A stretch of DNA of 64,000 nt, taken from the NCBI RefSeq assembly GCF_000407185.1, contig NZ_KE136482.1:1116001-1180000 (forward strand), written 5' to 3'. Source of the stretch: Enterococcus malodoratus ATCC 43197. Its GTDB lineage: Bacteria > Bacillota > Bacilli > Lactobacillales > Enterococcaceae. Numbering within the stretch: position 1 is the first letter of the stretch; each line of letters starts with the position of its first letter. A program made the position numbers and the translations under genes. Shown here piece by piece: positions 41,347 through 49,238 of this stretch. A model generated the notes under the pieces. It saw only the letters and a program-made list of their open reading frames with translations. It had not been told where the DNA came from and ran no database searches.

Positions 41347-42195
41347 ATGCCAAAAAAAGCTGAAACCTATGTAGTAGGAAATTTTAAAGGTGGCGTTGGT
41401 AAATCGACCACGGTTCAAATGCTTTCATTTGAGAGTGCCTTCCGAAAAAATCGCAAAACCTTAGTGATCGATTTGGACCCCCAAGGGAACACTAGTGATG
41501 TCTTGTCACTAACTGCAGAAAATTTTGGAAACGAGAATTTGCCAGAAGAATTTGATTCAACAATTTGGGAAGCTGTTCGATCAGGAAACATTCAATCTTC
41601 CATCTATCAGATCATGCCAAACCTTGACTTAATTCCAGCAAATATTTCTTTTTCAGATTTTCCAGATTATATGATTGAAAAATATCCTAGCGATAAACTA
41701 TCCCAGTTTAAATATATGGAAAAACTTATCGAACCACTAAAGGATATTTATGATGTAATTTACATTGATGTTCCTCCTACAATCAGTACTTATTCAAATG
41801 CAGCCATGTATGTAGCAGAATACGTTATTGTCATTTTGCAAACGCAAGTAAAAGCTTTAAAAGGGGCACAAAATTACATTGATTACATGAGTTTCTTCAT
41901 TGAACAATATGATACTGACTTAGAAGTAGTTGGGATTGTTCCTTTTATGATGCAAAAGCGGGATTCCGTTGACCAAGAGATTTATACTGCTGCGAAAGAG
42001 ATCTATGGGGCACATCTATTAGATACAGTTGTTTTAAATCAAAGCCGTTTAAAACGTTACGATGGCTCTGGAATTACCTATGATATCAACAAAAACGGCA
42101 AAGTTGAGCAATGGGATAAGCGTGCACACGAGGTTTTCGTTAATATTTTGGACGAAATTGATGAACATCGCCTCATATTAAGCGGTGAAGAGTAG
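41347..42195 (+). CDS. parA: ParA-family partition ATPase (RepB-like of RepA_N plasmids)
   Basis: 282 residues from the ATG at 41347 (MPKKAETYVVGNFKGGVGKST), with GGAGA upstream; the nine-codon longer reading has no site. The deviant Walker A FKGGVGKSTT, the A' motif VIDLDPQGNTSDVL and Walker B VIYIDVPPT are intact. ParA proteins bind DNA non-specifically with ATP and move plasmid copies apart, guided by a ParB-type partner on centromere repeats. It is preceded by the long repeat array and followed 12 bp later by the ParB-like gene. The same order occurs as repB/repC in pAD1-type plasmids. Confidence 0.93.
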   Translation: MPKKAETYVVGNFKGGVGKSTTVQMLSFESAFRKNRKTLVIDLDPQGNTSDVLSLTAENFGNENLPEEFDSTIWEAVRSGNIQSSIYQIMPNLDLIPANISFSDFPDYMIEKYPSDKLSQFKYMEKLIEPLKDIYDVIYIDVPPTISTYSNAAMYVAEYVIVILQTQVKALKGAQNYIDYMSFFIEQYDTDLEVVGIVPFMMQKRDSVDQEIYTAAKEIYGAHLLDTVVLNQSRLKRYDGSGITYDINKNGKVEQWDKRAHEVFVNILDEIDEHRLILSGEE

Positions 42196-42207
42196 GGGAG
42201 ACGTTAA

Positions 42208-42747
42208 ATGGCGAAAAAAATGAAGCTAGATTCGCTTTTAACGGCGAATAAGAAGAATAAAGGCATTGAAAAAATGTCTGAGTACTCTAATCAAGATAAA
42301 GAAGAGAAGAAGCCCAGTTCTCAAGACCTTTTAGCAAACAGAACATTGAGTCCTGAAACAGATTTTCGGCGTTCTTCCATTCATGAAGAACCCAGGCATT
42401 TAAATGAACGGACTCCTATCCAAGAAAACACTTTTCAATCGCAAGAGAATGAGGCAGGGAAGAGGGGAAGAAAGCGTCAGTATTATGATCCTCGCTTGAA
42501 AGCTCTTGAAATGCAAAAAATCTCGGCACGCACTAAAATTCGGATACAAAATTTAATCAATGCTAAGTTTGATGGCTATACACCGGATAAGATGATTGAC
42601 TTCTTATACGACTATTATATTGAAAAAGGACTATCTAGAGACGATCGAAACTTCTTAAATCAGTTAGAAGAAGCCTCTATGGAAGAGTACAAAGAGAAGC
42701 CAAAGTATCAAAAATTATTCAAAGAATTAGAAAACGATGAGAAATAA
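42208..42747 (+). CDS. ParB-like centromere-binding protein (RepC-like)
   Basis: 179 residues, highly charged. The first 90 are predicted disordered and Ser/Glu/Lys-rich; the C-terminal part (about 100-150, KISARTKIRIQNLINAKFDGYTPDKMIDFLYDYY) is basic and helical, as expected for a small DNA-binding domain. It has no ParB/Srx nuclease domain. Position directly after parA with an AGGGGAG site identifies it as the partner that binds the GTWWAC repeats. That binding is inference from context. It ends at a hairpin built from two repeat units. Confidence 0.75.
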   Translation: MAKKMKLDSLLTANKKNKGIEKMSEYSNQDKEEKKPSSQDLLANRTLSPETDFRRSSIHEEPRHLNERTPIQENTFQSQENEAGKRGRKRQYYDPRLKALEMQKISARTKIRIQNLINAKFDGYTPDKMIDFLYDYYIEKGLSRDDRNFLNQLEEASMEEYKEKPKYQKLFKELENDEK

Positions 42748-42751
42748 AGAT

Positions 42752-42805
42752 AAAAAAAGTAAACCGTAATGGAAGATATACTCGTCATTACGGTTTACTT
42801 TTTTT
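42752..42805. terminator. terminator built from two repeat units
   Basis: 20-bp stem AAAAAAAGTAAACCGTAATG (42752-42771) with its reverse complement at 42786-42805. Both arms contain the array hexamer (GTAAAC, GTTTAC). Confidence 0.8.
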
Positions 42806-43113
42806 TTGTTTATCCTATAATTCAGTTTACCTTTATTATTGTTAATTATCTTTAAAAGTATACTTTTGAAAAGTTTGATGCGTCCTTTTATAAGCTGTGG
42901 ATAACTGAAAGACCCCTTATCCACCTTACTTTTTATCCACATCCTTGATTAGAAACAAAAGAGAGATTACTTTAATTAGAGTTTACCAAAAATACTTTTA
43001 TATCCTTTAATAAAGTATACCCTATTTGATTTTATTTCGTTATTGTGGTAAACCTAAAATCGTTTTATAAACAAATTAAAAGTTTACTCTAAAAAAAGTT
43101 GGTCGGAAATCGC

Positions 43114-43142
43114 TTTACAACAGGCTTTCAATCAATTATTCT
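43114..43142 (+). promoter_or_regulatory. probable repA promoter
   Basis: TTTACA (43114-43119), 17-bp spacer, TATTCT (43137-43142). It would give a leader of about 250 nt that includes both TTGGCG-loop hairpins. Confidence 0.55.
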
Positions 43143-43162
43143 ATACATGTAGAAAAAAAGCG

Positions 43163-43284
43163 AAAAAAAGAGTTTAAAGATTTGGCGATCTTTAAACTCA
43201 AAGGTTTGAGCTAATTTTGGCGAATTAGCCTGTCACATATAGATAAACTTATTGGGGTTAGAAAAATTGGTGTTTGCCTAACCT
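43163..43284 (-). ncRNA. predicted antisense RNA controlling repA (copy-number control)
   Basis: A minus-strand promoter TTGAGA (43314-43319), 17 bp, TATACT (43291-43296) points into the repA leader. The transcript would start near 43284 and end near 43163, where a perfect 12-bp hairpin (43199-43188 with 43181-43170) is followed by seven T. It would hold a second hairpin, GCTAATT/AATTAGC (43210-43216/43223-43229). Both loops read TTGGCG on the repA strand, a YUNR-type loop known from antisense-controlled rep mRNAs. Length about 120 nt. Prediction from sequence only. Confidence 0.75.
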
Positions 43285-43337
43285 TTATTAAGTATACCAT
43301 ATTTTGGTTACTTTCTCAATCAGATATCCTGTGACAG
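43230..43337 (+). promoter_or_regulatory. long-range pairing in the repA leader
   Basis: CTGTCACA (43230-43237) is complementary to TGTGACAG (43330-43337), which lies about 55 bases before the repA binding site. Together with the two hairpins it could form a switchable leader structure. Confidence 0.4.
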
Positions 43338-43400
43338 TAAGCATTCCTTTAAAACTTTCGTGAACTATTTTGAAAGTATAAATAAGGAGGTTTTTTTGTT

Positions 43401-44486
43401 ATGTCCACAAACTTAGATAATATTATGACTGCAACTAACTTACCCAACGGAAATTATATTCCGATCGATTTGAATTTAATTAACAATCCACAGTATGAAA
43501 CTCTTTCTATTGAAGCGATGATGCTTCATGCCTTGTATACCATGCGTATGACTTGTAGTATTTACAATGCTCAAAAAGATGGCAGCTGGCTAGATGAAAC
43601 TGGCCTTCCATTTATCTATTTTTCTAACGAAGAAGCGGCAGCTTTATTGCGGGTATCTGAACGAAAAGTTACAAATTTGAAAAATAATTTGATTGAAGCT
43701 GACTTGATTCAAGTTGCTCGTCATGGATTAAAAAATTATCGTATCTATGTCGCGAATCCCAAAGCTCCAGAAAAAAATAGCGTCGTGCGATTGGCTTTCA
43801 AAAATTATACTAGTACTAAATCCCTAAAAACTGTGGAAAAAGAAAGCAAAGAACAATTGCCGGAGTTATCCACTGTGGATAGAGAAGCAGAATCTGCGTC
43901 TTCGAACGCGCAAAATTTGCTTACAAGTACACACAAAAATTTAGCTAAACAAAACACAAGAGCAACAAGAGTAACAACAACGCTGCCTGAACCAACCGCA
44001 TCAACTCAAGATATGAGCCTCATTGATGGCCTAAGTGCTCGTTATGCACATTTATTACCTGAACAAGCCTTTCAGCGTTTTTTACCATTTTGTAACGGAA
44101 ATTATCAAAAGGCTCGTTGGTTTGTTGATACGATTTTTAAAGCAAAATATGCCAGTACTCAGCAATATATTCAAGCTGGATTACCAGCAGAGGCAGAAGT
44201 TTTAACATTTGAGCATAATGAGTATTTCAAAGCAGATATCGGAGATGCGATTGCTAAAGCGATCGAACAAATGTATCGTTTTAAAACAGTAAAAAATCCT
44301 GAGGGGTTCTTTTATGCCTTCATGAAGGGCTTCTTTACTGAAAAAACACGTCAATATCTAGTAGATCATTATCAATTGACAGCTGAATTACAACAAACGC
44401 TTTCATGTGTTCAATTGATTATTCAACAAAAAAATACGCAATCAAAGTCGCTAAAAACGCAAAAAGTCGCTAAAAAGGTCTCCTAA
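43401..44486 (+). CDS. repA: RepA_N-family replication initiator
   Basis: 361 residues. The N-terminal 120 residues match the RepA_N domain: YIPIDLNLINNPQYETLSIEAMMLHALYTMRM, FIYFSNEEAAALLRVSERKVTNLKNNLIEADLI, with a winged-helix layout. A variable middle leads to a conserved-looking C-terminal domain (about 210-345). RepA_N proteins initiate theta replication of large Firmicutes plasmids, and the origin usually lies inside the gene. The ATG follows AAGGAGG by nine bases. Its expression is probably limited by the antisense RNA at 43163-43284. Presence of this gene with parA and the repeats marks the window as part of a plasmid-type replicon. Confidence 0.92.
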   Translation: MSTNLDNIMTATNLPNGNYIPIDLNLINNPQYETLSIEAMMLHALYTMRMTCSIYNAQKDGSWLDETGLPFIYFSNEEAAALLRVSERKVTNLKNNLIEADLIQVARHGLKNYRIYVANPKAPEKNSVVRLAFKNYTSTKSLKTVEKESKEQLPELSTVDREAESASSNAQNLLTSTHKNLAKQNTRATRVTTTLPEPTASTQDMSLIDGLSARYAHLLPEQAFQRFLPFCNGNYQKARWFVDTIFKAKYASTQQYIQAGLPAEAEVLTFEHNEYFKADIGDAIAKAIEQMYRFKTVKNPEGFFYAFMKGFFTEKTRQYLVDHYQLTAELQQTLSCVQLIIQQKNTQSKSLKTQKVAKKVS

Positions 44487-44499
44487 GAACCCGAACCTT

Positions 44500-44508
44500 T
44501 GTTATAAT
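44500..44508 (+). promoter_or_regulatory. extended -10 promoter of the ClC gene
   Basis: TGTTATAAT without a good -35, 33 bp before the ATG at 44541. Confidence 0.5.
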
Positions 44509-44540
44509 GTAGCGGAGTCTAACAGAGAAAGGTTAATTTT

Positions 44541-46061
44541 ATGAATAAGTTTAAACTAGCATTTTTTGGCTACAGTGGACTTTTAGGTCTAGGCGTTGGG
44601 ATCATTGTAGCTTTATTTATGGGACTGGCGGAATTGGGGCATCAGCTTCTATGGCAGGTCTTGCCAAGGGCACTGGGGGATCCTCGTTTTTATCCCTTAA
44701 TCGTCTGTACAATTGGGGGCGTGGCCATCGGGTTCTTTGTAAAAAACTTTGGGCGTTATCCCCGAACATTGCAAGAATCGTTTACGGAATATCAAGAAAC
44801 TCAGCGGATTGATTACCATGACGGCAAGCTGATTCGAAATTTATTAGGCTCCTTGATTGTATTGCTTTTTGGTGCAAGTTTGGGACCTGAAGCGGCACTA
44901 GTCGCAATTCTTGGCGGTTTGGTGACCTATATTGCGGATCGAAGAAAAATCGCAGATGAGCAGCGCGCCGATTTGATTGAATTTGGAATTGGTACGTCGC
45001 TTGGAGTTATTTTTATGACCCCGCTGTTCGGTGTCGGAAGGTCGGTTGAACGAGACGATTGGCAAGTTGTAACGGAAAGCAAACTTAAGAAATATGTTTT
45101 GTATATTTTTACTACTTTTACTGGATTTATCGGATATCTTTTAACCTATAGTGTTTTTCCAAATCAAGAGCAAGTCTTCGCAATTCGGAGAATGGAAAGC
45201 AGCTTTACATGGCAGGGTCTTCTATTAGTTATTCCTATGATTCTGCTTGGTGCACTTTTTGGGAAGCTTTTCTTAGTGTTGCAAGACAGAGGCGAGAAAT
45301 TGAACCAACGAATTCGAAATCCTCTGCCATTAGCTATTTTTGCCGGAATCATTTTAGGTGTATTAGGAATTATCTCGCCGTATTTCTTATTCTCTGGTGA
45401 ACATAACTTACTATCATTTACTAGACAAGCAGAGACAATGAACTTTTTCATCCTACTGTTGATTGGTTTTGGCAAACTTGCGATTACGATGATTTGTTTG
45501 GCCTGTAACTGGCGTGGAGGAACAATCTTTCCAATGATTTTCTCCAGTATTGCAGTGGCCTTGGCTTTTGCTAATTTGTTGCCCTATTCGCCAGGACTAC
45601 TTGTAGCAGTTTTTACGGCTAGTGCTTGTGCAGTAATTTTGAAGCAGCCATTTGCGACAGCCTGTTTGTTCTTATTATTGTTTCCGGTGGAATTATTCCT
45701 ATGGATCTGGTTAGCCGGATATTTAGGAAATCTATTTTTACAACGAGTTCCTTTTTTCCAGGAAGAGCAAACAATCAAATCATTCAAATTTCCTGAATTA
45801 CCGAAACGTCCGAAAAAGCCAACAGTTAAAAATGAAGACTTGGCGGCAACTCGAGATGTTTCTGAGTTAAGAAAAGCAGCTGATCGTAAAAAAGCAGCAG
45901 AAATGGAATCACAACCACGAGTTGCTGAACCGAAGAGAGAAATATTGGCTCGTAAAGAAGTTAGAAAACAGCGTGATCAAGCTAGTCAAGTTGAAACAAA
46001 GACAGATCAAAAAACGTCCGATGCACCAATGACTCGAATGAGTCGGCATCGACGTAAATAA
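44541..46061 (+). CDS. ClC-family chloride channel or H+/Cl- antiporter
   Basis: 506 residues. About ten to twelve membrane helices to residue 400 and then a charged, Lys/Arg/Glu-rich cytoplasmic tail of about 100 residues with no CBS domain. ClC signature GASLGPEAALVA carries the gating Glu; the second conserved block is WRGGTIFPMIFSS. ClC proteins exchange chloride or fluoride for protons and help acid resistance. A short AAAGG site precedes the ATG. It lies 54 bp after repA and before the peptidase gene; the link to proline metabolism is only positional. Confidence 0.9.
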   Translation: MNKFKLAFFGYSGLLGLGVGIIVALFMGLAELGHQLLWQVLPRALGDPRFYPLIVCTIGGVAIGFFVKNFGRYPRTLQESFTEYQETQRIDYHDGKLIRNLLGSLIVLLFGASLGPEAALVAILGGLVTYIADRRKIADEQRADLIEFGIGTSLGVIFMTPLFGVGRSVERDDWQVVTESKLKKYVLYIFTTFTGFIGYLLTYSVFPNQEQVFAIRRMESSFTWQGLLLVIPMILLGALFGKLFLVLQDRGEKLNQRIRNPLPLAIFAGIILGVLGIISPYFLFSGEHNLLSFTRQAETMNFFILLLIGFGKLAITMICLACNWRGGTIFPMIFSSIAVALAFANLLPYSPGLLVAVFTASACAVILKQPFATACLFLLLFPVELFLWIWLAGYLGNLFLQRVPFFQEEQTIKSFKFPELPKRPKKPTVKNEDLAATRDVSELRKAADRKKAAEMESQPRVAEPKREILARKEVRKQRDQASQVETKTDQKTSDAPMTRMSRHRRK

Positions 46062-46123
46062 GATTGAGGGGACGAAGTTGAAAAACTTTTTCCCTTCTTT
46101 TTTTTTAGATTTTTTTGAAAGCG

Positions 46124-46152
46124 TTGACCAAAGTTCTGCTGACTGCTACTCT
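46124..46152 (+). promoter_or_regulatory. promoter of the first M24 peptidase gene
   Basis: TTGACC (46124-46129), 17-bp spacer, TACTCT (46147-46152). Confidence 0.6.
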
Positions 46153-46198
46153 ATTGATTAGAAGGCTAGATCTTCAAAACAGAAAGGAACGTGTGACA

Positions 46199-47269
46199 AT
46201 GTTAAACGAAGGAAAGATCCGTGCGTATTTGGAAAAAGAAAAACTGGATGCTTTTTTTATTGCCAAAAGAGTGAATGTTCGTTTTACTAGCGGTTGGACA
46301 GGAGACGATTCATTCATTTTGCTCACACAAGAGGGACAATACTTTTTGACCGATCCGCGCTATACCGAACAAGCGGATATTGAAGTATCAGATTATGAAA
46401 TTATCAATTGGCGCTTGCCTGGACGGACTGTTGGAGATACAGTGGCACGCTTAGCTAGTGAAAAGAACATAAAAACAATCGCTTTTGAAGCTGATTATTT
46501 AACTTACGATATGTATTCTGATTTTACCTCGAAAACAAACGCGGAATTCGTACAGGCAGGCGGCGTGATTGATCGCATGCGAGCAATTAAATCTCCACAG
46601 GAAATTCAATACATGCGCAATGCCTGCGAGATTTCTTGTCGTGCTTTTAACCGAATTTTAGAGGATATCCGTGTTGGAATGACCGAAAAAGATCTGGCTG
46701 CCAGACTTTCGATGTACATGGTACAAGAGGGTGCGGATACACAGCCGTATGGAAACATATTGATCTCTGGAGCAAATACTTCTTTGTTGCATGGGATTCC
46801 ATCGAAAAAATCAATTGAATATGGTGACTTCGTCTTAATGGATTTTGGTTGTCAATATGAAGGCTATATGTCGGATATGACTCGAACAGTCGTTGTCGGC
46901 AAGGCATCCGATAAACAGCGGGAAGTCTATGAACTAGAAAAACAAAGTTTAGAAGCGGCTGAAGCTGTAATGAAAAATGGTGCCGCGGTAAAAGATATTT
47001 ATCAAGCATCATTGAAACCGTTGGAAGGAACAGAATATCCGCAATACACCTACCGTAATATTGGGCATAGTATCGGTTTGTTCGTACATGAATTACCGTA
47101 CATCGATGAACAATATGACGATGTTTTAGAAACAGGTATGGTAATGACCATCGAACCAGGAATCTACATTCCGGATTGGGGCGGCGTGCGGATTGAAGAT
47201 CAAGTTTTGATCACAGATGACGGCTATGAAAATATGATCAGTATTTCTCATGATTTGATTGAATTATAA
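46199..47269 (+). CDS. M24B Xaa-Pro aminopeptidase/dipeptidase
   Basis: 356 residues from the ATG at 46199 (MLNEGKIRAYLEKEKLDAFF) with AAAGGA upstream; the longer frame begins in the promoter. Creatinase-like N-terminal domain (1-125), then the pita-bread catalytic domain. Metal ligands are visible: Asp in LMDFGCQYEGYMSD (two Asp), His in NIGHSIGLFVHE, Glu in TIEPGIYIP and Glu in GVRIEDQVLI. Cleaves X-Pro bonds, releasing residues next to proline. It heads the peptide-use part of the window, with another M24 enzyme at 49239. Confidence 0.9.
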   Translation: MLNEGKIRAYLEKEKLDAFFIAKRVNVRFTSGWTGDDSFILLTQEGQYFLTDPRYTEQADIEVSDYEIINWRLPGRTVGDTVARLASEKNIKTIAFEADYLTYDMYSDFTSKTNAEFVQAGGVIDRMRAIKSPQEIQYMRNACEISCRAFNRILEDIRVGMTEKDLAARLSMYMVQEGADTQPYGNILISGANTSLLHGIPSKKSIEYGDFVLMDFGCQYEGYMSDMTRTVVVGKASDKQREVYELEKQSLEAAEAVMKNGAAVKDIYQASLKPLEGTEYPQYTYRNIGHSIGLFVHELPYIDEQYDDVLETGMVMTIEPGIYIPDWGGVRIEDQVLITDDGYENMISISHDLIEL

Positions 47270-47291
47270 GCGTGAGATAGGCTATACTAAG

Positions 47292-47322
47292 ACGACGACG
47301 GCAGAAAGCTGTCGTCGTTTTT
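47292..47322 (+). terminator. terminator after the first M24 peptidase gene
   Basis: Stem ACGACGGCAG/CTGTCGTCGT with one mismatch, then six T. Confidence 0.8.
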
Positions 47323-47443
47323 TAGCAGTTGAGTAATACCGTTTCAAATAAAAAATTTTGTCCGTATCACGGATATTCAGTTTTATGATCTGGTCATATT
47401 TTTACTAAAAAAATTCTAAAGATTTAAAAAGAGGTGGAAACGG

Positions 47444-48202
47444 ATGAATGAACGGGAAGCTTTTGACTTCGTCTATGATATTGGTGAAACATTATTGAAA
47501 AATGGTGCAGAAATTAAGCGAATTGAGACGACTATTCGCCACATTGCAGAGGCTTTGGAGTTAAAAGAATTCGATAGCTTTGTATTGATTAATGGCATAT
47601 TTATGACGGCAAGGCTGAAGGATCAAACCGTTCAGGCTCGAGTAAGAGACATTCCAATCTCCCCAATCAATCTAGGACGGATTGAACAGATTAATACTTT
47701 ATCACGCAGGTTAACGGAAAAACGATTGAGTCCAGAAGATGCTAACGAGTGGCTGCAAGAAATAAAACACGAAACTTTTGCATCGAACCCGTTAAAGATT
47801 TTTGCCTATGCTTTTGGGAGCGCCAGCTTTTGTTTCATTTTTGGCGGAAGTCTGTGGGACACAATAGGGGCCCTCGTTTTAGGCGTTTTATTGGCTTGTT
47901 TCTCAATATACTTATTACCGAAATTTAACATGTCGGACATTATTTCTACGATTACTAGTAGTGGTTTTGTCAGTATTTTGGCTTGCATATTTGTTCATTT
48001 TGTTCCAGTCTTGCAGTTGACTAGTTTGATTACCGGAGGGATCATCTCGCTTTTACCGGGGGTGGCTATTGTCAATGGGATTCGCTACTTGTTTGATGGT
48101 GACTACAGTTCTGGCTGGGGACAGATGATCAACGCTCTGATAACGGCACTTTGTGTGTCGGTTGGAGTAGGTTTAGTTTTACGAGTGTTTAGCATGTTGT
48201 AA
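47444..48202 (+). CDS. threonine/serine exporter, N-terminal subunit (ThrE-like, DUF1212)
   Basis: 252 residues. Soluble N-terminal part (1-105) with ETLLKNGAEIKRIETTIRHIAEAL and VLINGIFMTA, then five membrane helices. This is the ThrE N-terminal half; the second half is the next gene. GAGGTGG precedes the ATG. The pair probably exports threonine, serine or related amino acids and could relieve amino-acid excess when peptides are consumed (inference). Confidence 0.88.
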   Translation: MNEREAFDFVYDIGETLLKNGAEIKRIETTIRHIAEALELKEFDSFVLINGIFMTARLKDQTVQARVRDIPISPINLGRIEQINTLSRRLTEKRLSPEDANEWLQEIKHETFASNPLKIFAYAFGSASFCFIFGGSLWDTIGALVLGVLLACFSIYLLPKFNMSDIISTITSSGFVSILACIFVHFVPVLQLTSLITGGIISLLPGVAIVNGIRYLFDGDYSSGWGQMINALITALCVSVGVGLVLRVFSML

Positions 48203-48260
48203 ATTACTAGGTGTATGAAAAGTATATAAATTCTATCAAGTTGTGAAAGGTGTGAAGTCA

Positions 48261-48725
48261 ATGATCAATATTTTGTTTCAGATTTTGGCCGGTTTTTTAG
48301 GAACGATCTCTTTTGCAGTGCTGTTTGAAGTTCCGCGTCGATATTATGTCCATTGCGGAATGATCGGTGCCTGCGGCTGGTTCATCTATTTATTAATCAT
48401 GCAATTTTGGGTAGCACCGGTAGCGGCAACTTTTATTGCTTCGTTGGTCCTGATTTATCTTTCACGAGAAGCATCGTTTGCTTTGAAGGCGCCGGTGACG
48501 ATTTTCTTAATTTGCGGTATTTTCTGTTTGGTTCCGGGAATGGGAATTTACAACTTTACCTATAATTTTTTTATTGGTGACTCTTTGAAAGCAGCTCACC
48601 TTGGTGTTCAAGTTTTGAAAATTGCGATTGCGATTGCAGTTGGGATTACGGTAGGGTACGAGCTATCACCCAAATTTTTCTATTCCTACCATAAAATGAA
48701 AAAGAATAAAAATTCACTCTCATGA
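48261..48725 (+). CDS. threonine/serine exporter, C-terminal subunit (ThrE-like, DUF3815)
   Basis: 154 residues from the ATG at 48261, eight bases after AAAGGTG; the GTG at 48243 is less likely. Five membrane helices: GFLGTISFAVLFEVPRRYYVHCGMIGACGW is the family hallmark, and VPGMGIYNFTYNFFIGD lies between helices. It works with the product of the gene at 47444; split ThrE pairs are common in Firmicutes. A terminator follows. Confidence 0.88.
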   Translation: MINILFQILAGFLGTISFAVLFEVPRRYYVHCGMIGACGWFIYLLIMQFWVAPVAATFIASLVLIYLSREASFALKAPVTIFLICGIFCLVPGMGIYNFTYNFFIGDSLKAAHLGVQVLKIAIAIAVGITVGYELSPKFFYSYHKMKKNKNSLS

Positions 48726-48735
48726 ATAAAACGAT

Positions 48736-48770
48736 AAACAGCCTTGTTGTATAACAGAGCTGTTTTTTAT
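48736..48770 (+). terminator. terminator after the ThrE-like pair
   Basis: Stem AAACAGC/GCTGTTT followed by a T-run. Confidence 0.7.
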
Positions 48771-48896
48771 TTTTATGGAAGCAATTAAAAAATCAATGGT
48801 CGCTTTCAAAGGTGTTATTGAAAATCTCATTATTTTAATAGAAAAATAAATTCATGAGAAAAAAATAAGGAAGCTAAATTACGCGAGATATAATAG

Positions 48897-48979
48897 AATA
48901 AGCGCCGTTTTTTTTGAGAATTATTCCAAATAAGCGCCGATTTGGAAAAAAAAATTAAAGAATTATTTAAATAAGCCGA
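48897..48979. repeat. direct repeats AATAAGCGCCG upstream of the peptidase operon
   Basis: Copies at 48897-48907 and 48929-48939 and a degenerate AATAAGCCGA at 48970-48979. A TATAAT lies at 48889-48894. The rest of the 48771-49238 gap holds no gene or strong promoter that I can see; the repeats are candidate activator or repressor sites. Confidence 0.5.
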
Positions 48980-49238
48980 AAGATATAGTAAACTAGTGGA
49001 AGCGGATACGAATAATTAAATTTGATTTTTTTCTGTGAAAGGCTTGAAATTCAAATGGTTTTATGGTTATTTTAAAACTAGTGATAGGTGAATAGTTGCA
49101 CAATTTTTATTGCTAATTTCAAACTGTTGCATAGCAGTTTGTCTCCGCGGAAAAAGATTACTAACAGCTACGTGAAAGCAGAGCTGTTTTTAATAATGCC
49201 AACAGGCAAATAATATCAATCAAAAGGAGTGAAACATT

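Larger units (their letters stand above)
42825..43297. repeat. second group of GTWWAC repeats upstream of repA
   Basis: Units at 42825-42830, 42858-42863, 42981-42986, 43015-43020, 43048-43053, 43082-43087 and 43292-43297, in addition to the two in the terminator stem. The last overlaps the -10 box of the antisense promoter, so a repeat-binding protein could also modulate copy control. Confidence 0.7.
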
